DNA from: Branchinecta lynchi
Lineage: Eukaryota > Arthropoda > Branchiopoda > Anostraca > Branchinectidae
Reading direction: 5' to 3'
NCBI GenBank assembly: GCA_023053575.1
Contig: JAKZAP010000012.1
Coordinates: forward strand, 5,146,230 to 5,210,229
DNA length: 64,000 nucleotides
The position numbers and the translations under genes were made by a program. Shown piece by piece: positions 8,940 to 20,111 of this stretch (position 1 is its first letter; the number at the start of each line of letters is the position of its first letter). The notes under the pieces were generated by a model that was given only the letters and a program-made list of their open reading frames with translations, was not told the origin of the DNA and did not search any database.

Positions 8940-9170
8940 TTGGTGTATCGGGCATCAAAAGAGAATCTGTGGGGTCTTCCTTTGTTGCGTCCGGAAGATC
9001 ATCTTCTTAAATATGTGGTGTATCATCGTCTATAAAGTCAGTGAAAGATGTATCGAGGTCATGGTGTTCTTCCGAGGCTTCTTCTGCTCTATCGGGTTGA
9101 AGAAAAGAGACCCTTCGGTATCGTCTGATCGCGCGAGTTCACGACTCGTGGGAGAAGGATTGACTACGCT

Positions 9171-9418
9171 TGAATCCTAGGCAAGAATGTTGGCTATCAG
9201 AGCTAGAGTCGACCATATCGCTTTCAGTTGCTACAGGAATGGCCAATGAAATGCTTGACTCGTTGAAGGACTGATGGCGCTCGAATCCCACGCCAAAATC
9301 TTGGCTATCAAAACCCTAATTGCAAGAATTTCTGGGAACAAGAATAGAGTCGTCAAGGTCGCTTTCAGTTGCTACAGGAACTTGCAATGAAATGCGTGAC
9401 TCGCTTGTGGATTGATGG
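9171..9418. repeat. Two-copy tandem repeat beside the Penelope-like remnant
   Basis: Two units at 9171-9277 and 9281-9418 share GCTTTCAGTTGCTACAGGAA, a CAATGAAATGC...GACTCG segment and a TTGGCTATCA segment. The second copy has about 30 extra bases. They lie 3' of, and partly overlap, the C-terminal part of the Penelope-like ORF. Confidence 0.7.
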
Positions 9419-9593
9419 TACTTAGACCGCCTGTATCTCGGTTAATGCCTGCTTGGTTTTTCTTTATCTCAACCGCTTCTCGAATCGTGATGGAGTCTTT
9501 GGTACTGATTTGGGACTTTATCTTTTCCTCGGAGTTTAGATGAGACGGCAAAATATTTTGTCTTCTGTGACTTTTGGACAATTTTTCGGTCAC
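9372..9593 (-). pseudogene. Penelope-like element, C-terminal (GIY-YIG side) fragment
   Basis: The frame contains KIKSQISTKDSITIREAVEI, KKNQAGINRDTGGLS and a short tail. This resembles the last part of Penelope-like ORFs, where the GIY-YIG endonuclease ends with an R-E-x-x-E-I helix and an 'INRD-G' segment. The GIY-YIG signature itself is not present, so the middle of the domain is deleted. It lies in line with the reverse-transcriptase fragment upstream at 9612-9884. Confidence 0.55.
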
Positions 9594-9611
9594 TCCACGT
9601 ACGTACGGAAG

Positions 9612-9884
9612 CTAAACGCGGGCATTTTTTTTTTCTACCTCACCATTACCAGTGAAACTTACAGTATCTTTGGGGGCTGAATGTAGCTTTAGTCGTCTTT
9701 TGATGATCTGTTCAACCAGTAGAACGAGGTATTTGTTTCCAAACAGAACGTCCCGAATGCAGCAAAGTTCGTCATCTAGGAGATTTTCATCGCAAATTTT
9801 GATAGCTCGGTCGACTAGTGAGATAACTACTCCGCGTTTCACATATTCTGGTTGGTAAGAATCGTATGGTACGTAACGATCGTT
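9612..9884 (-). pseudogene. Penelope-like element, end of reverse-transcriptase domain
   Basis: The frame reads YQPEYVKRGVVISLVDRAIK and continues ICDENLLDDELCCIRDVLFG, then a hydrophobic helix and KRRLKL. This pattern (K-x-x-V-x-x-L-x-x-RA followed by an amphipathic helix pair) is that of the thumb/linker region of Penelope-like RTs. The catalytic palm is absent upstream, where a tandem repeat starts, so the element is 5' truncated. Confidence 0.55.
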
Positions 9885-9929
9885 GTGTGTGGGTTTACCA
9901 CATGAGGTAACATTGATTATTGTGGTGCA

Positions 9930-10187
9930 TCATCAAGATATAAAGAAATTTCCGCTTTTCAGGGATAGATGTGTTCATCCTAAAATGCAGATTATTAAAA
10001 CCAATTTCTTTTGAAAAAAGGATAACATTTTCAGTTGGATTTTTCTTTTTACTACATCCTCAAGATATGACGAGTTTCTCCGCTTTTCAGGGATTAATGT
10101 ATTCGTGCCTAAGATACAGTAATCAGTTCTTGCAAAACAAGGCCAACGTTTGCAGTAGGATCTTTTTCGTACTGGACAGTATCTTCT
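9930..10187. repeat. Tandem repeat, about 127-bp period
   Basis: Two units share CAAGATAT, a TCCGCTTTTCAGGGAT word and a GTTCTTG/AAAACCAATTTCTT-like segment at a spacing of 127 bp (for example 9934 and 10061). It lies directly upstream of the truncated Penelope-like RT fragment. Confidence 0.65.
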
Positions 10188-10189
10188 TT

Positions 10190-10690
10190 CTACATAGCCT
10201 CTCTTAGCTATTCTGCATTTCGTGTTATTCTTAGCGCCTTTGTCGGAGCTATAAGCTTCTCAGTCTACGACTAAAGACGTTATTTAACTTTATACCTATG
10301 AAATCAGTCAGACCGAAGTTTGCCAGACATGCCATGCAAACCAATTGGTAGAACTAATGTGTGCTGTTTTCTTTTAGGGAAGAGCCGTTGATGTAACACT
10401 GTACTACTGGAGGGATTCGTCGAGGTGTGCTATGCTGACTTTTGCGAAGATTGTAAGAGAATCCCAACCTCTAAATACTTGACCACGGGTCCATCTTTAA
10501 ACTTAACCTGCAATTCGATCCGGCGTATCCCAAACCAGGTTTGAACAAAAATAGCTCATTTACAAAATCTTAGGCGGGGGCGTCGCAAGTGCATTTCCGT
10601 TAGTGTGGTGGGGGGGGGGAGGGGCAGTGGCAAAAAAAATCACCAAAATTTATGCCTTAAACTGTTAAATAGAACCTACATATACCTCTA
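10190..10690. other. Non-coding stretch with a hAT-like terminal fragment
   Basis: At about 10560-10615, GGGGGCGTCGCAAGTGCATT followed by a G-rich run resembles the terminal sequence of the hAT-like MITE at 16132-16877. The rest shows no gene. Confidence 0.4.
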
Positions 10691-11068
10691 ATAAAATTCA
10701 GAAAATGGCTTTCATAATCGTGTTCAGCATACTCCTAAATCCAACATCTAATCAACTTCAAATAAAACTTTTACTTGCGTCAAACTTCCCGGTTTTGGCC
10801 GGATTCCCGGGGAACTACTTGTCGGGCAAAAAAATTATTTTCACCGTCGTGTTCAGTTATTTTGCCTGCCCCATAATTTAAATTTCCTCACCCCTATATG
10901 TAAGGCTACACAGTCCACCTACGAACTCGACCTGACTCTTGACAGAGAATGCTCAAACCAAGTTTCATCAAAATATCTCATTCCCTTCGAGAATTATCGT
11001 GCTTTAAGGCGGACGGACAACTTTTGTGATGTCATAGGTATCCCTCCACTTACGCTTTGGGATCCCAG
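10690..11068 (+). repeat. Family A copy (unit plus right module)
   Basis: One core unit (CATCTAATCAACTTCAAATA, GGTTTTGGCCGGATTCC) is followed by the right module with CAAAATATCTCATTCCCTTC, a GGCGGACGGACAA stretch and the terminal ACGCTTTGGGATCCC. The left module is missing. Confidence 0.85.
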
Positions 11069-11600
11069 AAATTAGAGTTGGTTATCAAGACAACTAACTA
11101 AAATCGAAGTTTTATATCTGAAATTCTTTGTCGAACAATCAACGGTGTTGTCTGCACTGTAAAAAGTCTCTCCTGCATCGGACCTTCGGTGGTTGCAAAT
11201 AGTCAAAAAACAAAATTTATTTATTAACAGAATCCCAAGGTCTCTATGGTCCGTTGGTTGGGAAAAATTTATCTTTGCATTAAAACCAAACAATTCGCCA
11301 GGTGTTCTCGCGAATACAACCGACCCCCACATCACCACGCAACAAAATAAAAACAAATAGACAAACAAACAAATTCATCGAGAGCCAACACTAACTTTTC
11401 ATTTTTTAAACTAATAAAATAAAATAAACACCCATATTCAAACGTTATTGCTTTTTATCAATAAATTCAATAATCTTCTGTAATTTGAAACAATCAATTA
11501 CTATTTTCCAAAAATAATCTTTTAATGTGTTTTTTGTGATGGGAGGTCACTACGAAAATACTAAATCGCAAATGAACATAACAAAAGAGTGTAAATGTCT
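11069..11600. other. AT-rich intergenic stretch
   Basis: No domain, splice or repeat signal that I can support is seen. The single minus-strand frame here lacks recognisable features. Confidence 0.5.
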
Positions 11601-11607
11601 CTTAGTT

Positions 11608-11811
11608 TTATAGATCAACAGGATCACTTGTTGTTGACTGGAGAATTTTGACTGCTTTCCGTTGTAGATTTTGGATGGGGGAATGTAGCGACGGAAAAGT
11701 AGACGTCCATGTAGATGAGCAATAATATATATAAGGGTATATAAGAGAGAAATATAATAATCGGAGAATAGAAAACGGAAAAATTCGTTTAAGCTTCCGT
11801 ACTGTTCCCAC
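11608..11811 (-). pseudogene. RT thumb/C-terminal fragment of the CR1-like element
   Basis: The frame contains LRLLYFSLIYPYIYYCSSTW and LQRKAVKILQS, the standard non-LTR RT pattern of 'LIYPhl-YC-x-W' followed by 'LQ-KA'. It lies downstream of the RT core in the same orientation. Confidence 0.7.
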
Positions 11812-11966
11812 TCCTCGCGAAATTTTGATTCTTATTATCTCAGTATGCCGCTTGAAACTTAGATGATCGGCATATAGAACCTCTTGAAGTAGGTAGCTCA
11901 GTCACTGTCGGGCAACTCTTACCAGTACGGGAAAAAAAAAGAAGAAACGACTTTTTACATTTGAAG

Positions 11967-12711
11967 CTAGTGAGTTACCATGAAATCATTGATAAATTGT
12001 CTTGTTGTCTGGGCAGCACCTTCCTGGCACAATCTGCAGCATACATTGGGCACTGTCTTACTAAAAAGCCGGTATAGATCTTTAACATAAATGAGGAAAA
12101 GATTTAGCCCAAGTATTGATCCTTGGGGTACTGCATATCCAACAGGAACATGCTCATCAAAAGCTTCAGCGGCGATAGTCCGTCCGCTGAGGTATGAAGA
12201 AAACCATGACGGCTGATCCCCACGAGCTCCATGATGAGATAATTTTCTGATTAAAATTTCGTAGGTCACTTAGGCCGATGCTTGCTGTGAATGCTTCAAT
12301 GATAGACAGGACTCGAACCACGAAGTGTCCAAATATCACAATACCGGCAAAGGCGTATTTTCTCCGAAAGTGGGCAACGGAGTGCCGTAGGTAGTTTACT
12401 AGAGCCTTCCGGAAGGTGCTTTGGGTGGGTAGTATTCGACTCCGTAGATTGGGGACGACACTCCCCTTGGTAGGTAGCGCGGTCTTACCCAGACCCATAG
12501 CACTTCCAGTTCTGGGGACTTGGGTATGGCTGACTTCTTTTTGGTCTAACGACTTTCGAGGTAAGGCGTTGTATCCATTGACGTCCAGTTCCTCGACTTT
12601 GTTTGTTACTGACCGGACGTTCGACAACGTGAGGGCAATTCCTCGTCCGGCTTTAAAAGTGATTTTTTTTTGAAGGATCGGAGGTTTATGCCTGTACATT
12701 TTGACAGTCAC
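11967..12711 (-). pseudogene. Endonuclease start and RT core fragments of the CR1-like element
   Basis: At about 12600-12670 the minus frame has GIALTLSNVRSVTNKVEEL, like the first strand and helix of APE endonucleases ('N-x-R-S-x-x-N-K'). At 12269-12050 another frame encodes YEILIRKLSHHGARG, WFSSYLSGR and VPQGSILGLNLFLIYVKDL, which are RT motif-A-side and motif-B signatures. The YADD box is not recognisable, and the endonuclease core between the two is largely gone. Confidence 0.65.
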
Positions 12712-12812
12712 TTGTATGCACCGGCGGCAGTACCTTCTTGTAATACGTCATCCAAGGCTGGTAAGGATTATCACATGGTAGGTATGTGTTGAGAGCGTTT
12801 CCTTTTTAGAAA

Positions 12813-13262
12813 TTACACCATATTGTGGTAGTATCTAGAGCTGGAGGTTATCTGTTCTTGATGGAAGTGGTTCAGATGGTGGTGGTCGATTTTTGTGTTT
12901 ATTGTACCATATCTGCGTCCTTCCATTTGATTTGTTTGAGGTGTCTTGTTCCATTGTTTTTTTCCTGTTTGCTGGTGGTTGATGTTGTATGTGGCTGAGG
13001 AGCCATTCCTGTAAGTGCGAGTTCGAAAGTGTTCCTTTTGATCTTTTTGCGGTGGGTGTTGTTTCATAGTATGCGTCAATTTTTTTGATCCCGTAGTATC
13101 CACGTTTGGTTTGGCTTTAAGTAAAATTGATGATTCTGGGTGGTAGTAGTTACAACGATTTCCTTTGTTGCGGCGCCCTGTAGCGAACTTCTTGCATTTC
13201 ACAGGATGAAGTTTCGCACATTTTCCTGATTTGGCACCTTCACAACCACCTGATATGGTGCG
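12813..13262 (-). pseudogene. ORF1-like CCCH zinc-finger fragment of the CR1-like element
   Basis: The frame encodes CEHRTISGGCEGAKSGKCAK, then LHPVKCKKFATG and NRCNYYHP. These are two linked C-x-C-C-H type fingers like those of the nucleic-acid-binding ORF1 proteins of CR1/L2/Crack elements. A Gln/Asn/His-rich, disordered tail follows. The N-terminus is not recognisable. Confidence 0.6.
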
Positions 13263-13269
13263 GTGTTCA

Positions 13270-13860
13270 CATGTTGAATGTTGTTAGAACAATACACTGT
13301 ATGTTAAGACAAAACAGTTCCAAACAAGTAGCAAGATTGTATAGCCAAAATGATGAAATCATACCTCTCATTTCCCTGCTTCTTTTTCTCTTAAACCATT
13401 TTAACCGGTCCATTTACCCGTATTTGGGTTCGGGGTAGTCACTGATCGGGGAAGAAAGGAAGGGTTTGTCGTCCATTTTTCCATATTTTGATTCATCTTT
13501 GTAGTCACTGCGATCAGCAAAACGAAGAGGAAGAGGTTCATCCTCAGAATCGGAGGAATACATCTTCTGAAAAAAAAAAAAATACCAGACTACTACTAAG
13601 TTACATTTTATTTATAGATCAGTTAGAACTAAACGGAAACCACAGGACAGTTTTTGTTTTAAGTAAGCTAGGTCTAGCAAATAAATATTCAGTCTACTAT
13701 AAGAGAATGCAGGCCAATTTTGTTGATCCTGTATGATAAAAAAAAATCTTCTAGGATCCCGTTTGAAAGAAAGACCTGCTTAGCACAAATCTGCCCATCT
13801 AACTAAGCACAGATCTGCCCATCTGTCTTTGTAACATAGAAAGAGTGCAAAAAAAACATA
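13270..13860. other. Intergenic stretch
   Basis: It holds a 13-nt A run near 13570 and two short near-identical words around 13790-13825 (AGATCTGCCCATCT-like). No gene is supported. Confidence 0.4.
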
Positions 13861-13861
13861 A

Positions 13862-14036
13862 CATCTATAAATATAACAAGTATACGCTTCATCTGAACTT
13901 AGTTAAAAATCAAATGACATTACCAATACTCAGGCTCCTCATTAGGTCATCTATAAATATAACAGTATACGCTTCATCTGAACTTAGTTAAAAATCAAAT
14001 GACATTACCAATACTCAGGCTCCTCATTAGGTCTTT
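13862..14036. repeat. Recent two-copy tandem duplication, about 87 bp
   Basis: Units at 13862-13949 and 13950-14036 differ only by a 2-bp indel in AACAAGTATACG versus AACAGTATACG. The remainder, including ATGACATTACCAATACTCAG, is identical, so the duplication is young. Confidence 0.9.
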
Positions 14037-14094
14037 TCATTGCTCACAAGGTCAATATTTTATAGCACTTGACCTTACTCAAGTGCCATATAGC

Positions 14095-15085
14095 GATCGT
14101 TATGTCTGTCTGTCTGTCGGCATTTTGCTAGTTTTGTCACTTCCACATGAATTGGGACGACAAAACTTATCCATGCGCAGATCTATACTAGTGTGAGGAA
14201 AGGATTAGGGGTTTGACAAAAACTAGAAAAAGCGTTTCAAGATATTTCGGGTTTCCCCCTTCATACTGGTATAGCTCTGCTCGTGGGTGAGTCATTCTTT
14301 GCATAAATAAGTTCCGATAGAGCTAGAGCAATCGAAGGTTGAAGGGGTTGCCATGATGTGTTGTTGAACGTTAGTAGGGCTTGATAGGGGGTGTTAGGAT
14401 GATGAAACTTAACAGGCATATCAGGGACCCAACCAAACGAACCGGGAAAATAATCAGTTTCCCGATCCGACCATCTGTGGGGAGAGGAGGGTGGGGGAAT
14501 GCGGAAAATTGAGGGTGTGTAGCTTTCAAACGGGTGATCGGATTGAAATGTAAGTTAATTCCTGAATAAGTCCGAACTGAATTCGACAGGTACGGAAGAG
14601 TTGGGGGATGGAGACCGGAAATCCCGAGAAACGGTTAGAATGGAGGGATCGGAGTGAAACTTGCTGAGAATAACAAGCATCTGACAAACTGACTTGTAAA
14701 TAAAAATTTACTCGATCCGATAGTCGTGGGGAATAGAAGGAAGGGGAAACCCGGAATATTGAGTCATGCGTAACTTTGGAACGGGTGATGGGATTTTAGT
14801 TAAATTTTGTAAATGAACAGAGGACATGTCTCTGGTGATCTTTTTCATGTCCGGACCGGATCCAACAAAACAGGCTTAGACTGGAGAGATCGGGATGCAA
14901 CTTTGTGGGAATAACTAACAGATGCTCCGGATAAGTCGTTTACAGAACCGAATTGGCTCAGGCGACTGTGGGGTGAGTTTAAGGGGAGTCCGGAATTCCG
15001 GTGATCGTACTTCCAAATGTGCTAGGACGATGAAACTTGGCTGGAATATCAGAAATTCAACAAGATTAGCTTAGAAATTGCCACT
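14095..15085 (+). repeat. Degenerate satellite, 'GAAACTT' family
   Basis: It opens with a GTCTGTCTGTCTGTC microsatellite and a GCTAGTTTTGTCACTTCCA word, then has six or more divergent units of about 120-135 bp. Each unit carries a GGATGAAACTT-like word followed by an AATATCAG/AATAAC word and a GGAGTCCGGAATT-like word. The same family appears at 55930-57560 and, inverted, at 58840-60260. Confidence 0.65.
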
Positions 15086-15089
15086 TCCC

Positions 15090-15845
15090 GAATCCGACCA
15101 TTCCAAGTACCAATCATGACCGCAAATTAAATTGCGCATCTTCACCGCAAGGTCAAATAGTACTTTTTATCAAACGATTCATCTCATCCCAGGATCATTT
15201 GTGCCGCAAGGATTCTACTTCTGACCAAACGGTGTATATCAATGATCCCCAAGAACCTACTATCGTTTTTGCCTCAAGGGTTTTGCTTACATATACATTT
15301 CTAGCGCCCTTAAAACGGGAAATTACGCAGCAACAATTGTAAGAAAGCACATTGCTTCATATAAATGTCAACACCATATTGAAGACCATTGAACCGCCCG
15401 ACGAAGAATAGGAGTTCTAGAAATGCCTTTTACAGTACTTTTTTTTTACTTACTAGTGTATAATAAAATAATATTCGACCTGTACAGAACTCCCAAAGAA
15501 AAAACTCCCACCAACATGTTGCCTATTCTTTGAAGTGCCATATGAGCTTTCAGCTTTTGTTTGTAATAAGCTTATTTCGCTGAAGGAAAACTCGTCATCT
15601 TGAAATTATTTTCTGTTAAGGGAATTGCTGTATTTGTCGAGGATGGAAGTGAAGGAAGGTCTGCTGACATGACTTAAATCCTAGAAGTAGACATTATCTT
15701 TTTTTGACAGGATTGGGCATCAACCAGGGCTCTTACTTTACACTAGTAAGGGTTGTCAGAAGCTTGACTTGTAGAAGTGTCACATTTTCTGACAAAAAGG
15801 CGCTTTTTGAAACCTTGATATTTTGTATATTCTGGTGCATTCGGT
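15090..15845. other. Intergenic stretch
   Basis: No gene or clear repeat is supported. Confidence 0.4.
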
Positions 15846-15849
15846 TTTT

Positions 15850-15985
15850 GGCCGGTTTCTGGAATTTTTGGCGAGATTCTGGTTTCTGGCGAAAGCCGGG
15901 AAGTTTGATAAAAGTAAAGGTTTTATTTGAAGTTGATTAGATGTTTGATTTAGGGGTAAAAAGACATGCTGAACAGGATCGACCA
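15850..15985 (-). repeat. Family A fragment
   Basis: Reverse-orientation core unit with TTTTATTTGAAGTTGATTAG and GATTTAGGGGTAAAAAGACA. It joins a diverged neighbouring unit upstream (GCCGGTTTCTGG). Confidence 0.8.
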
Positions 15986-16131
15986 AAATGATTATGCTTT
16001 ATGACGGCTCCGTACTCTCGCCCTTTTAACAAAACTGGCAAAAATGTTGCAAAGAATATAGTCAATGTGAAGAACAGTTGCTCAAAAGTAAGTTCCACAG
16101 GAAATTTCGAAGGAAAGGATGTGGCTCAGAG

Positions 16132-16877
16132 GTAGGGGCGTTGCGAGGGGGGGGGGGGGCAACATTCGGTAACTTATTTGGTATTATTCCCAGGATTCGA
16201 TAGTTACCACGAGCTTGAAGAGGTCGAGTGAATCACTGATCGCAGACAAAAGGATCGGTCTATGATTTCATCGGTAGACTTATTTTTATTTGTATCCTAA
16301 AACCAAACTCTAATCACAAAAGTCTTGAAAATTCTGCCTGCTGAGCTTTGCGTAATATTCACTATTTTGTGGAAAGGCGCGCCATTTTTATAGGTTTTAA
16401 GCCAGTTTTAGGGATTGGGATTTTTCGAAACCCTAAAAGCTAGAATTAACATGGAAATAGTTATTTGGCAGGAAAAATCAAACGAAATCGAAAAATCGAA
16501 CGAAGGAAAAGTCGAAAAATTCGCCTACGGTGTTCACTTTATGTGATTCTCGGTATTTTTGACTAGTTCTACAGTAGCTGCTGCTGTCGGGATGTCGTTA
16601 AATTTTCGCCTACAAGAAAGAAAACTAGATTTAAATAATTTTTGCATACGGCGCTTAATTTCCTTTTGTCTTGGAAACAATATATAAAAGCTCCTAGTGC
16701 AATCGTGCAGTAGCCTAGGCTTTGCAAAACGACGGCTAGGAGCTGGCTGATCTTCTTTCATGCTGCCCTTTAGTGTTACTGTTTGTACGTAATCCTTACT
16801 GTTCAATAATTTAAAGCTCGAACTTTCTGTTTCTAGGAATCGGAACGCCCCCCAATGAAAACACTTGGGACGCCCTT
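16132..16877. mobile_element. hAT-like non-autonomous element
   Basis: The left end AGGGGCGTTGCGAG, followed by a G run, and the right end CTTGGGACGCCCTT are imperfect inverted repeats (10 of 14). Possible 8-bp target duplications are GCTCAGAG (16124-16131) and GCTCATAG (16878-16885), 7 of 8 identical. G-rich 'GGGGCGT' termini and 8-bp duplications fit hAT elements. Inside, a minus-strand 90-codon frame (16534-16806) shows no transposase motif that I recognise. Confidence 0.5.
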
Positions 16878-16899
16878 GCTCATAGTTGCTAACAAAGCT

Positions 16900-17860
16900 A
16901 GAATAAGTATAGTCGTAGAAAAAATATGCAATTGAAAAGCATTTAGTTTATTGATATATCATAAAAAATGTGTTACCACTGCACAGAAACCTAGTTCTGG
17001 GAAATTTTAGTCCGGTGATTCAGCTTTTACACCTCGAAATTCCGGCTCCGTCACTACTGCAGATCCCCAGAATCTGAGGAATATATCCTTTTCATACATG
17101 CTCCATGTATTGATTGTCAATTAATATACTTTTTCCAAATTTTGGCTATCACCCCTTGACTTCACATTTCTCCAAGTGCTCAATACTGTTCAAAACTGGA
17201 GCTTGAGTTCTGGTCAGCTGCTCCTGTTGGCTTTGGGCACGAATGACGCTTGCCTATTCCTACTTGCGGACAAGTTCGAGCTTCCGGACCTTTAGTAGCT
17301 GATTTCACACACTGACTTCCTTTATCGACTGCATCTAACACGTCGGAATCCATCTTCGATTTTCCGATCACACTGAACGAGGCAGTTATGTTTCTTGATC
17401 AATGACTGTGCCCTGGAAAGGAGACCAAGTTGGGCACACACATAACACTCTTCAGCTGAATCAATGATATTCTCAAGTCTTAGGTTATTAATTAGTTTCA
17501 TACTGGAAAGATGAGAAAAGTGTTTTTGTGACAGTACTTGAAACGGAATATTGAACTATCAAGCTAACTGATTGGCATTTTCCTGACTTATTTCAAGCAG
17601 CAATTCTTTTTCGAGGACAAGAAAAATGCTGGACCAGGAACAATATACCTTTGCTTCCACATTTGGCAGCAACGAAGTCTATGACTATCTTGTAGTTCAC
17701 AACGTCTTAAAGAAGTATAATTGTGTGAAATCATCATTTTCCATTCAATAGAATCTTTTTCAGGCTATTTTAAATTCCTGATGGCGATTGTAATATTAAT
17801 AAAAATAAATCTTTTTTTTTTCTTTTTTTTATGGTGCAAAAAGGATAAGTCAACTACATT
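16900..17860. other. Intergenic stretch
   Basis: A minus frame at 17180-17371 and T runs near 17812-17830 are seen. Nothing is recognisable as a gene. Confidence 0.4.
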
Positions 17861-17862
17861 TT

Positions 17863-17915
17863 CATTAGAGCTATATTTCGGCCCTTCTTGGCAAGGGTCC
17901 TGTTCAGGCTCAAGC
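17863..17915 (-). repeat. Hammerhead-like small repeat, copy 2
   Basis: On the minus strand GGCTTGAGC is followed by CTGAACA, the hairpin GGACCC...AAGGGCC, then GAAATATAGCTC. The arrangement copies the core layout of hammerhead ribozymes, but CTGAACA deviates from CTGANGA at one position. It is flanked by AGTTGACTTATCC, also seen at the copy near 26470. Confidence 0.5.
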
Positions 17916-17919
17916 CTTT

Positions 17920-19860
17920 CAAGCTGGAAACTGAATTTGTGAAAAATAATTAAAGATTCTTCCTTAAATACCTTGTGAATTTCGTCTCTGACAGGAATAC
18001 AGGAAACAGAGTAATCTCGGGGAAAACAACTATATTTAACGGATTCTACTGCGGTGAAATCTCGCCTAGTTAGAATTCGCCAACTTAACATGAACTCGAA
18101 ATCTGACTTGTGGCAGTGGTGGTAAGTATTTTGTTTAACGAATTCAAACCTAATAAACATTGGCTTTGCTCTGCATGAAAATTAGAACCTGTCTTTTTCA
18201 GCAAGTGTTTTCTACATCAAATGAAAGGTAAACTCAGAATTACAGACTGCTTATTACTAACTCACAACAGAGTGGAAGAAGAACCATTACATGTCAAATC
18301 ATACTACAGTACTGGAGGGGTACCTAACCTCAAATTTTTTGTTTAAACTAAGTTTTATCAGAATTCCATACAAGCAAGATGTCACACCCATTTCATCTAT
18401 TTTACCTCTGAAAAGGAAAAATTGTAGTTCATTGCTATCGTTGAATATATATTTTAATATAAATATATAGAGAGCCGAGCAGCCAGCACGGCGACGGTCA
18501 CGTTGACATTTATGAAACAACCTAGGGTCAGTCAAATCCTACGTTCGGTATAGCTTTACAATACCAACTAGATTATATCAGATATTTAGTGTTGTAACAA
18601 GTACTTCAAATTTGTATTTAAGTATTAAGTTTTAAGTACTTCCAAATTGTGTACTTAAGTACCAAATATTAAGTACCAGACCACAACTGTACTTAAGTAG
18701 TACTTGATTTTTAAGTACAGAACCTGTAACGGTCATTCTTTGTCGTGATGGATATAAGTTTAGGTTGCTGTTCCTCTTAATGCTAAATATAGCCTCTGAA
18801 TAATCTTTATATCCGAGCTTGACTTTTTCAATCCAGGGAACAAATTGGAAAATAGGTCTAAACCTACATATAGGATTCAGACATGTATGTAATAATCGAA
18901 ACCGAAACGGATGCTGCCACGCCAGACAGCAACTTGTTTAGCTGTTTGCTCATGACTATTGAATAGGTGAATAGATATTTGAATAGATGGTATCACAAAC
19001 AAGTGGACTGATTCGCCCTCATTTTTCTTTAAATGTCTGACCAAAACAATTGGAATTTTCATGGAAAACCGTAACAGTCCTACCGAACTGTTCTAAACCA
19101 AGAAGTTCCATTCCAGACTTTTTGTTTGGTGGTTGGTAAGTTTTTTGGATGGTATGACTTTCACTGTTCACACCCCACCACCTCTGTATTATTGTTTTCC
19201 CTGTCAATCTCCAAACATTTCCCCAAGAACCAAGAATTCTCTGATAGAATAATTATATAGTATAGCAGTCTCGTACACGAACCCTTCTAAGCCTGCTTCC
19301 AAGCACCCTACCTACTGCATGCACAAACCCATTCGTTGTACCCGATTGTTTTTGCAACTGTGTTCTTAAATAACTCTCCAGACTCAATACTCCTTCCTCA
19401 TTGGTAATTCTTCGTTATATGACCCTCTCCAGTTCAGCCATTTCTAGACCAATTCTGGTGCTTCTTTTGATGTACCAATGTTCTACTCATTACTTAAGCC
19501 TAGCCCCCCTACAAAAGTAAAACTTCAATCTTTATTTCCCTCTATTAGACAGTAGTTCAGCAGTAAAAGAAACCTACACCGGAGGACGCTAGTGATTTAC
19601 CATGACAAAAAATACTAGGCCTATTGTTGCGCCATGCTCTACATATCAATCAAATTGATAAAAAGGGCATCACGGCCCCATCTAATTATTACACACGAAA
19701 CTATGTAACTATGTACCTCTTAACACTTGTTTGGCCGGTCAGTCATGAGTCAGATCCACATGGAATAAAAATTTAACGATTTGCGTCAAGTCGTCGTTTG
19801 TGATTTTCTAGAAGCGGAAGCTATTTTCCCGAAAGAAAATCCCTAAATTTCGAAATACAA
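17920..19860. other. Intergenic stretch with TACTTAAGTA-rich segment
   Basis: The segment at about 18595-18725 is dense in the palindromic word TACTTAAGTA and its variants, resembling subterminal regions of hAT-type DNA elements, but no ends can be fixed. The rest (ORFs of 60-78 codons) shows no recognisable coding features. Confidence 0.4.
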
Positions 19861-19865
19861 ATAAA

Positions 19866-19910
19866 ATCAAGTTCCCGAATTAACTGTAAAAATTAATTCG
19901 GGAACTTGAT
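19866..19910. repeat. Perfect 17-bp inverted repeat
   Basis: ATCAAGTTCCCGAATTA at 19866-19882 and its exact reverse complement at 19894-19910 are separated by 11 bases. It could form a strong hairpin; no function is indicated. Confidence 0.85.
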
Positions 19911-20016
19911 CTGCAAATCTGCAGATCATGCAAAGAATCTGAATCAGAATCTTGCAAGAAAACGTAGTATTTCCATTTCTCGGTAGATCCTGCGATTTTA
20001 TTTCTTCGCGATAAAG

Positions 20017-20111
20017 GCAGGGGGGGGTTAGAACCCCCCCCCTTAGAACCTACGCGGGGAAACCCCATTGGATTTCAAGTGCAACGCCTTAACCACTCGG
20101 CCACGACTGAA
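20017..20111 (-). tRNA. tRNA-Ser(UGA) pseudogene or tRNA-derived SINE head
   Basis: The minus strand carries GTCGTGGCCGAGTGGTTAAG (acceptor start, D arm and A box), an anticodon loop CTTGAAA with UGA, and the long variable arm TGGGGTTTCCCCGC. These match animal tRNA-Ser closely. The anticodon stem has one mismatch. The T arm is disrupted: GGTTCTAA is present twice around a run of nine G, followed by a run of C, and the 3' acceptor strand does not pair with the 5' strand. A functional tRNA is unlikely. Confidence 0.8.

Larger units (their letters stand above)
11608..13270 (-). mobile_element. Decayed CR1/L2-superfamily non-LTR retrotransposon
   Basis: Fragments in the correct order and orientation run from 13270 down to 11608: an ORF1-type CCCH zinc-finger region, the start of an endonuclease domain, a reverse-transcriptase core and an RT C-terminal/thumb region. 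Each lies in a different frame with stops between them. Large parts of the endonuclease and RT are missing, so this is a dead, internally deleted copy. Confidence 0.7.

Noticed and set aside
16534..16806. Minus-strand 90-codon ORF as a hAT transposase
   Set aside because: No BED finger, catalytic-region or dimerisation motif is visible, and a likely splice acceptor splits it.
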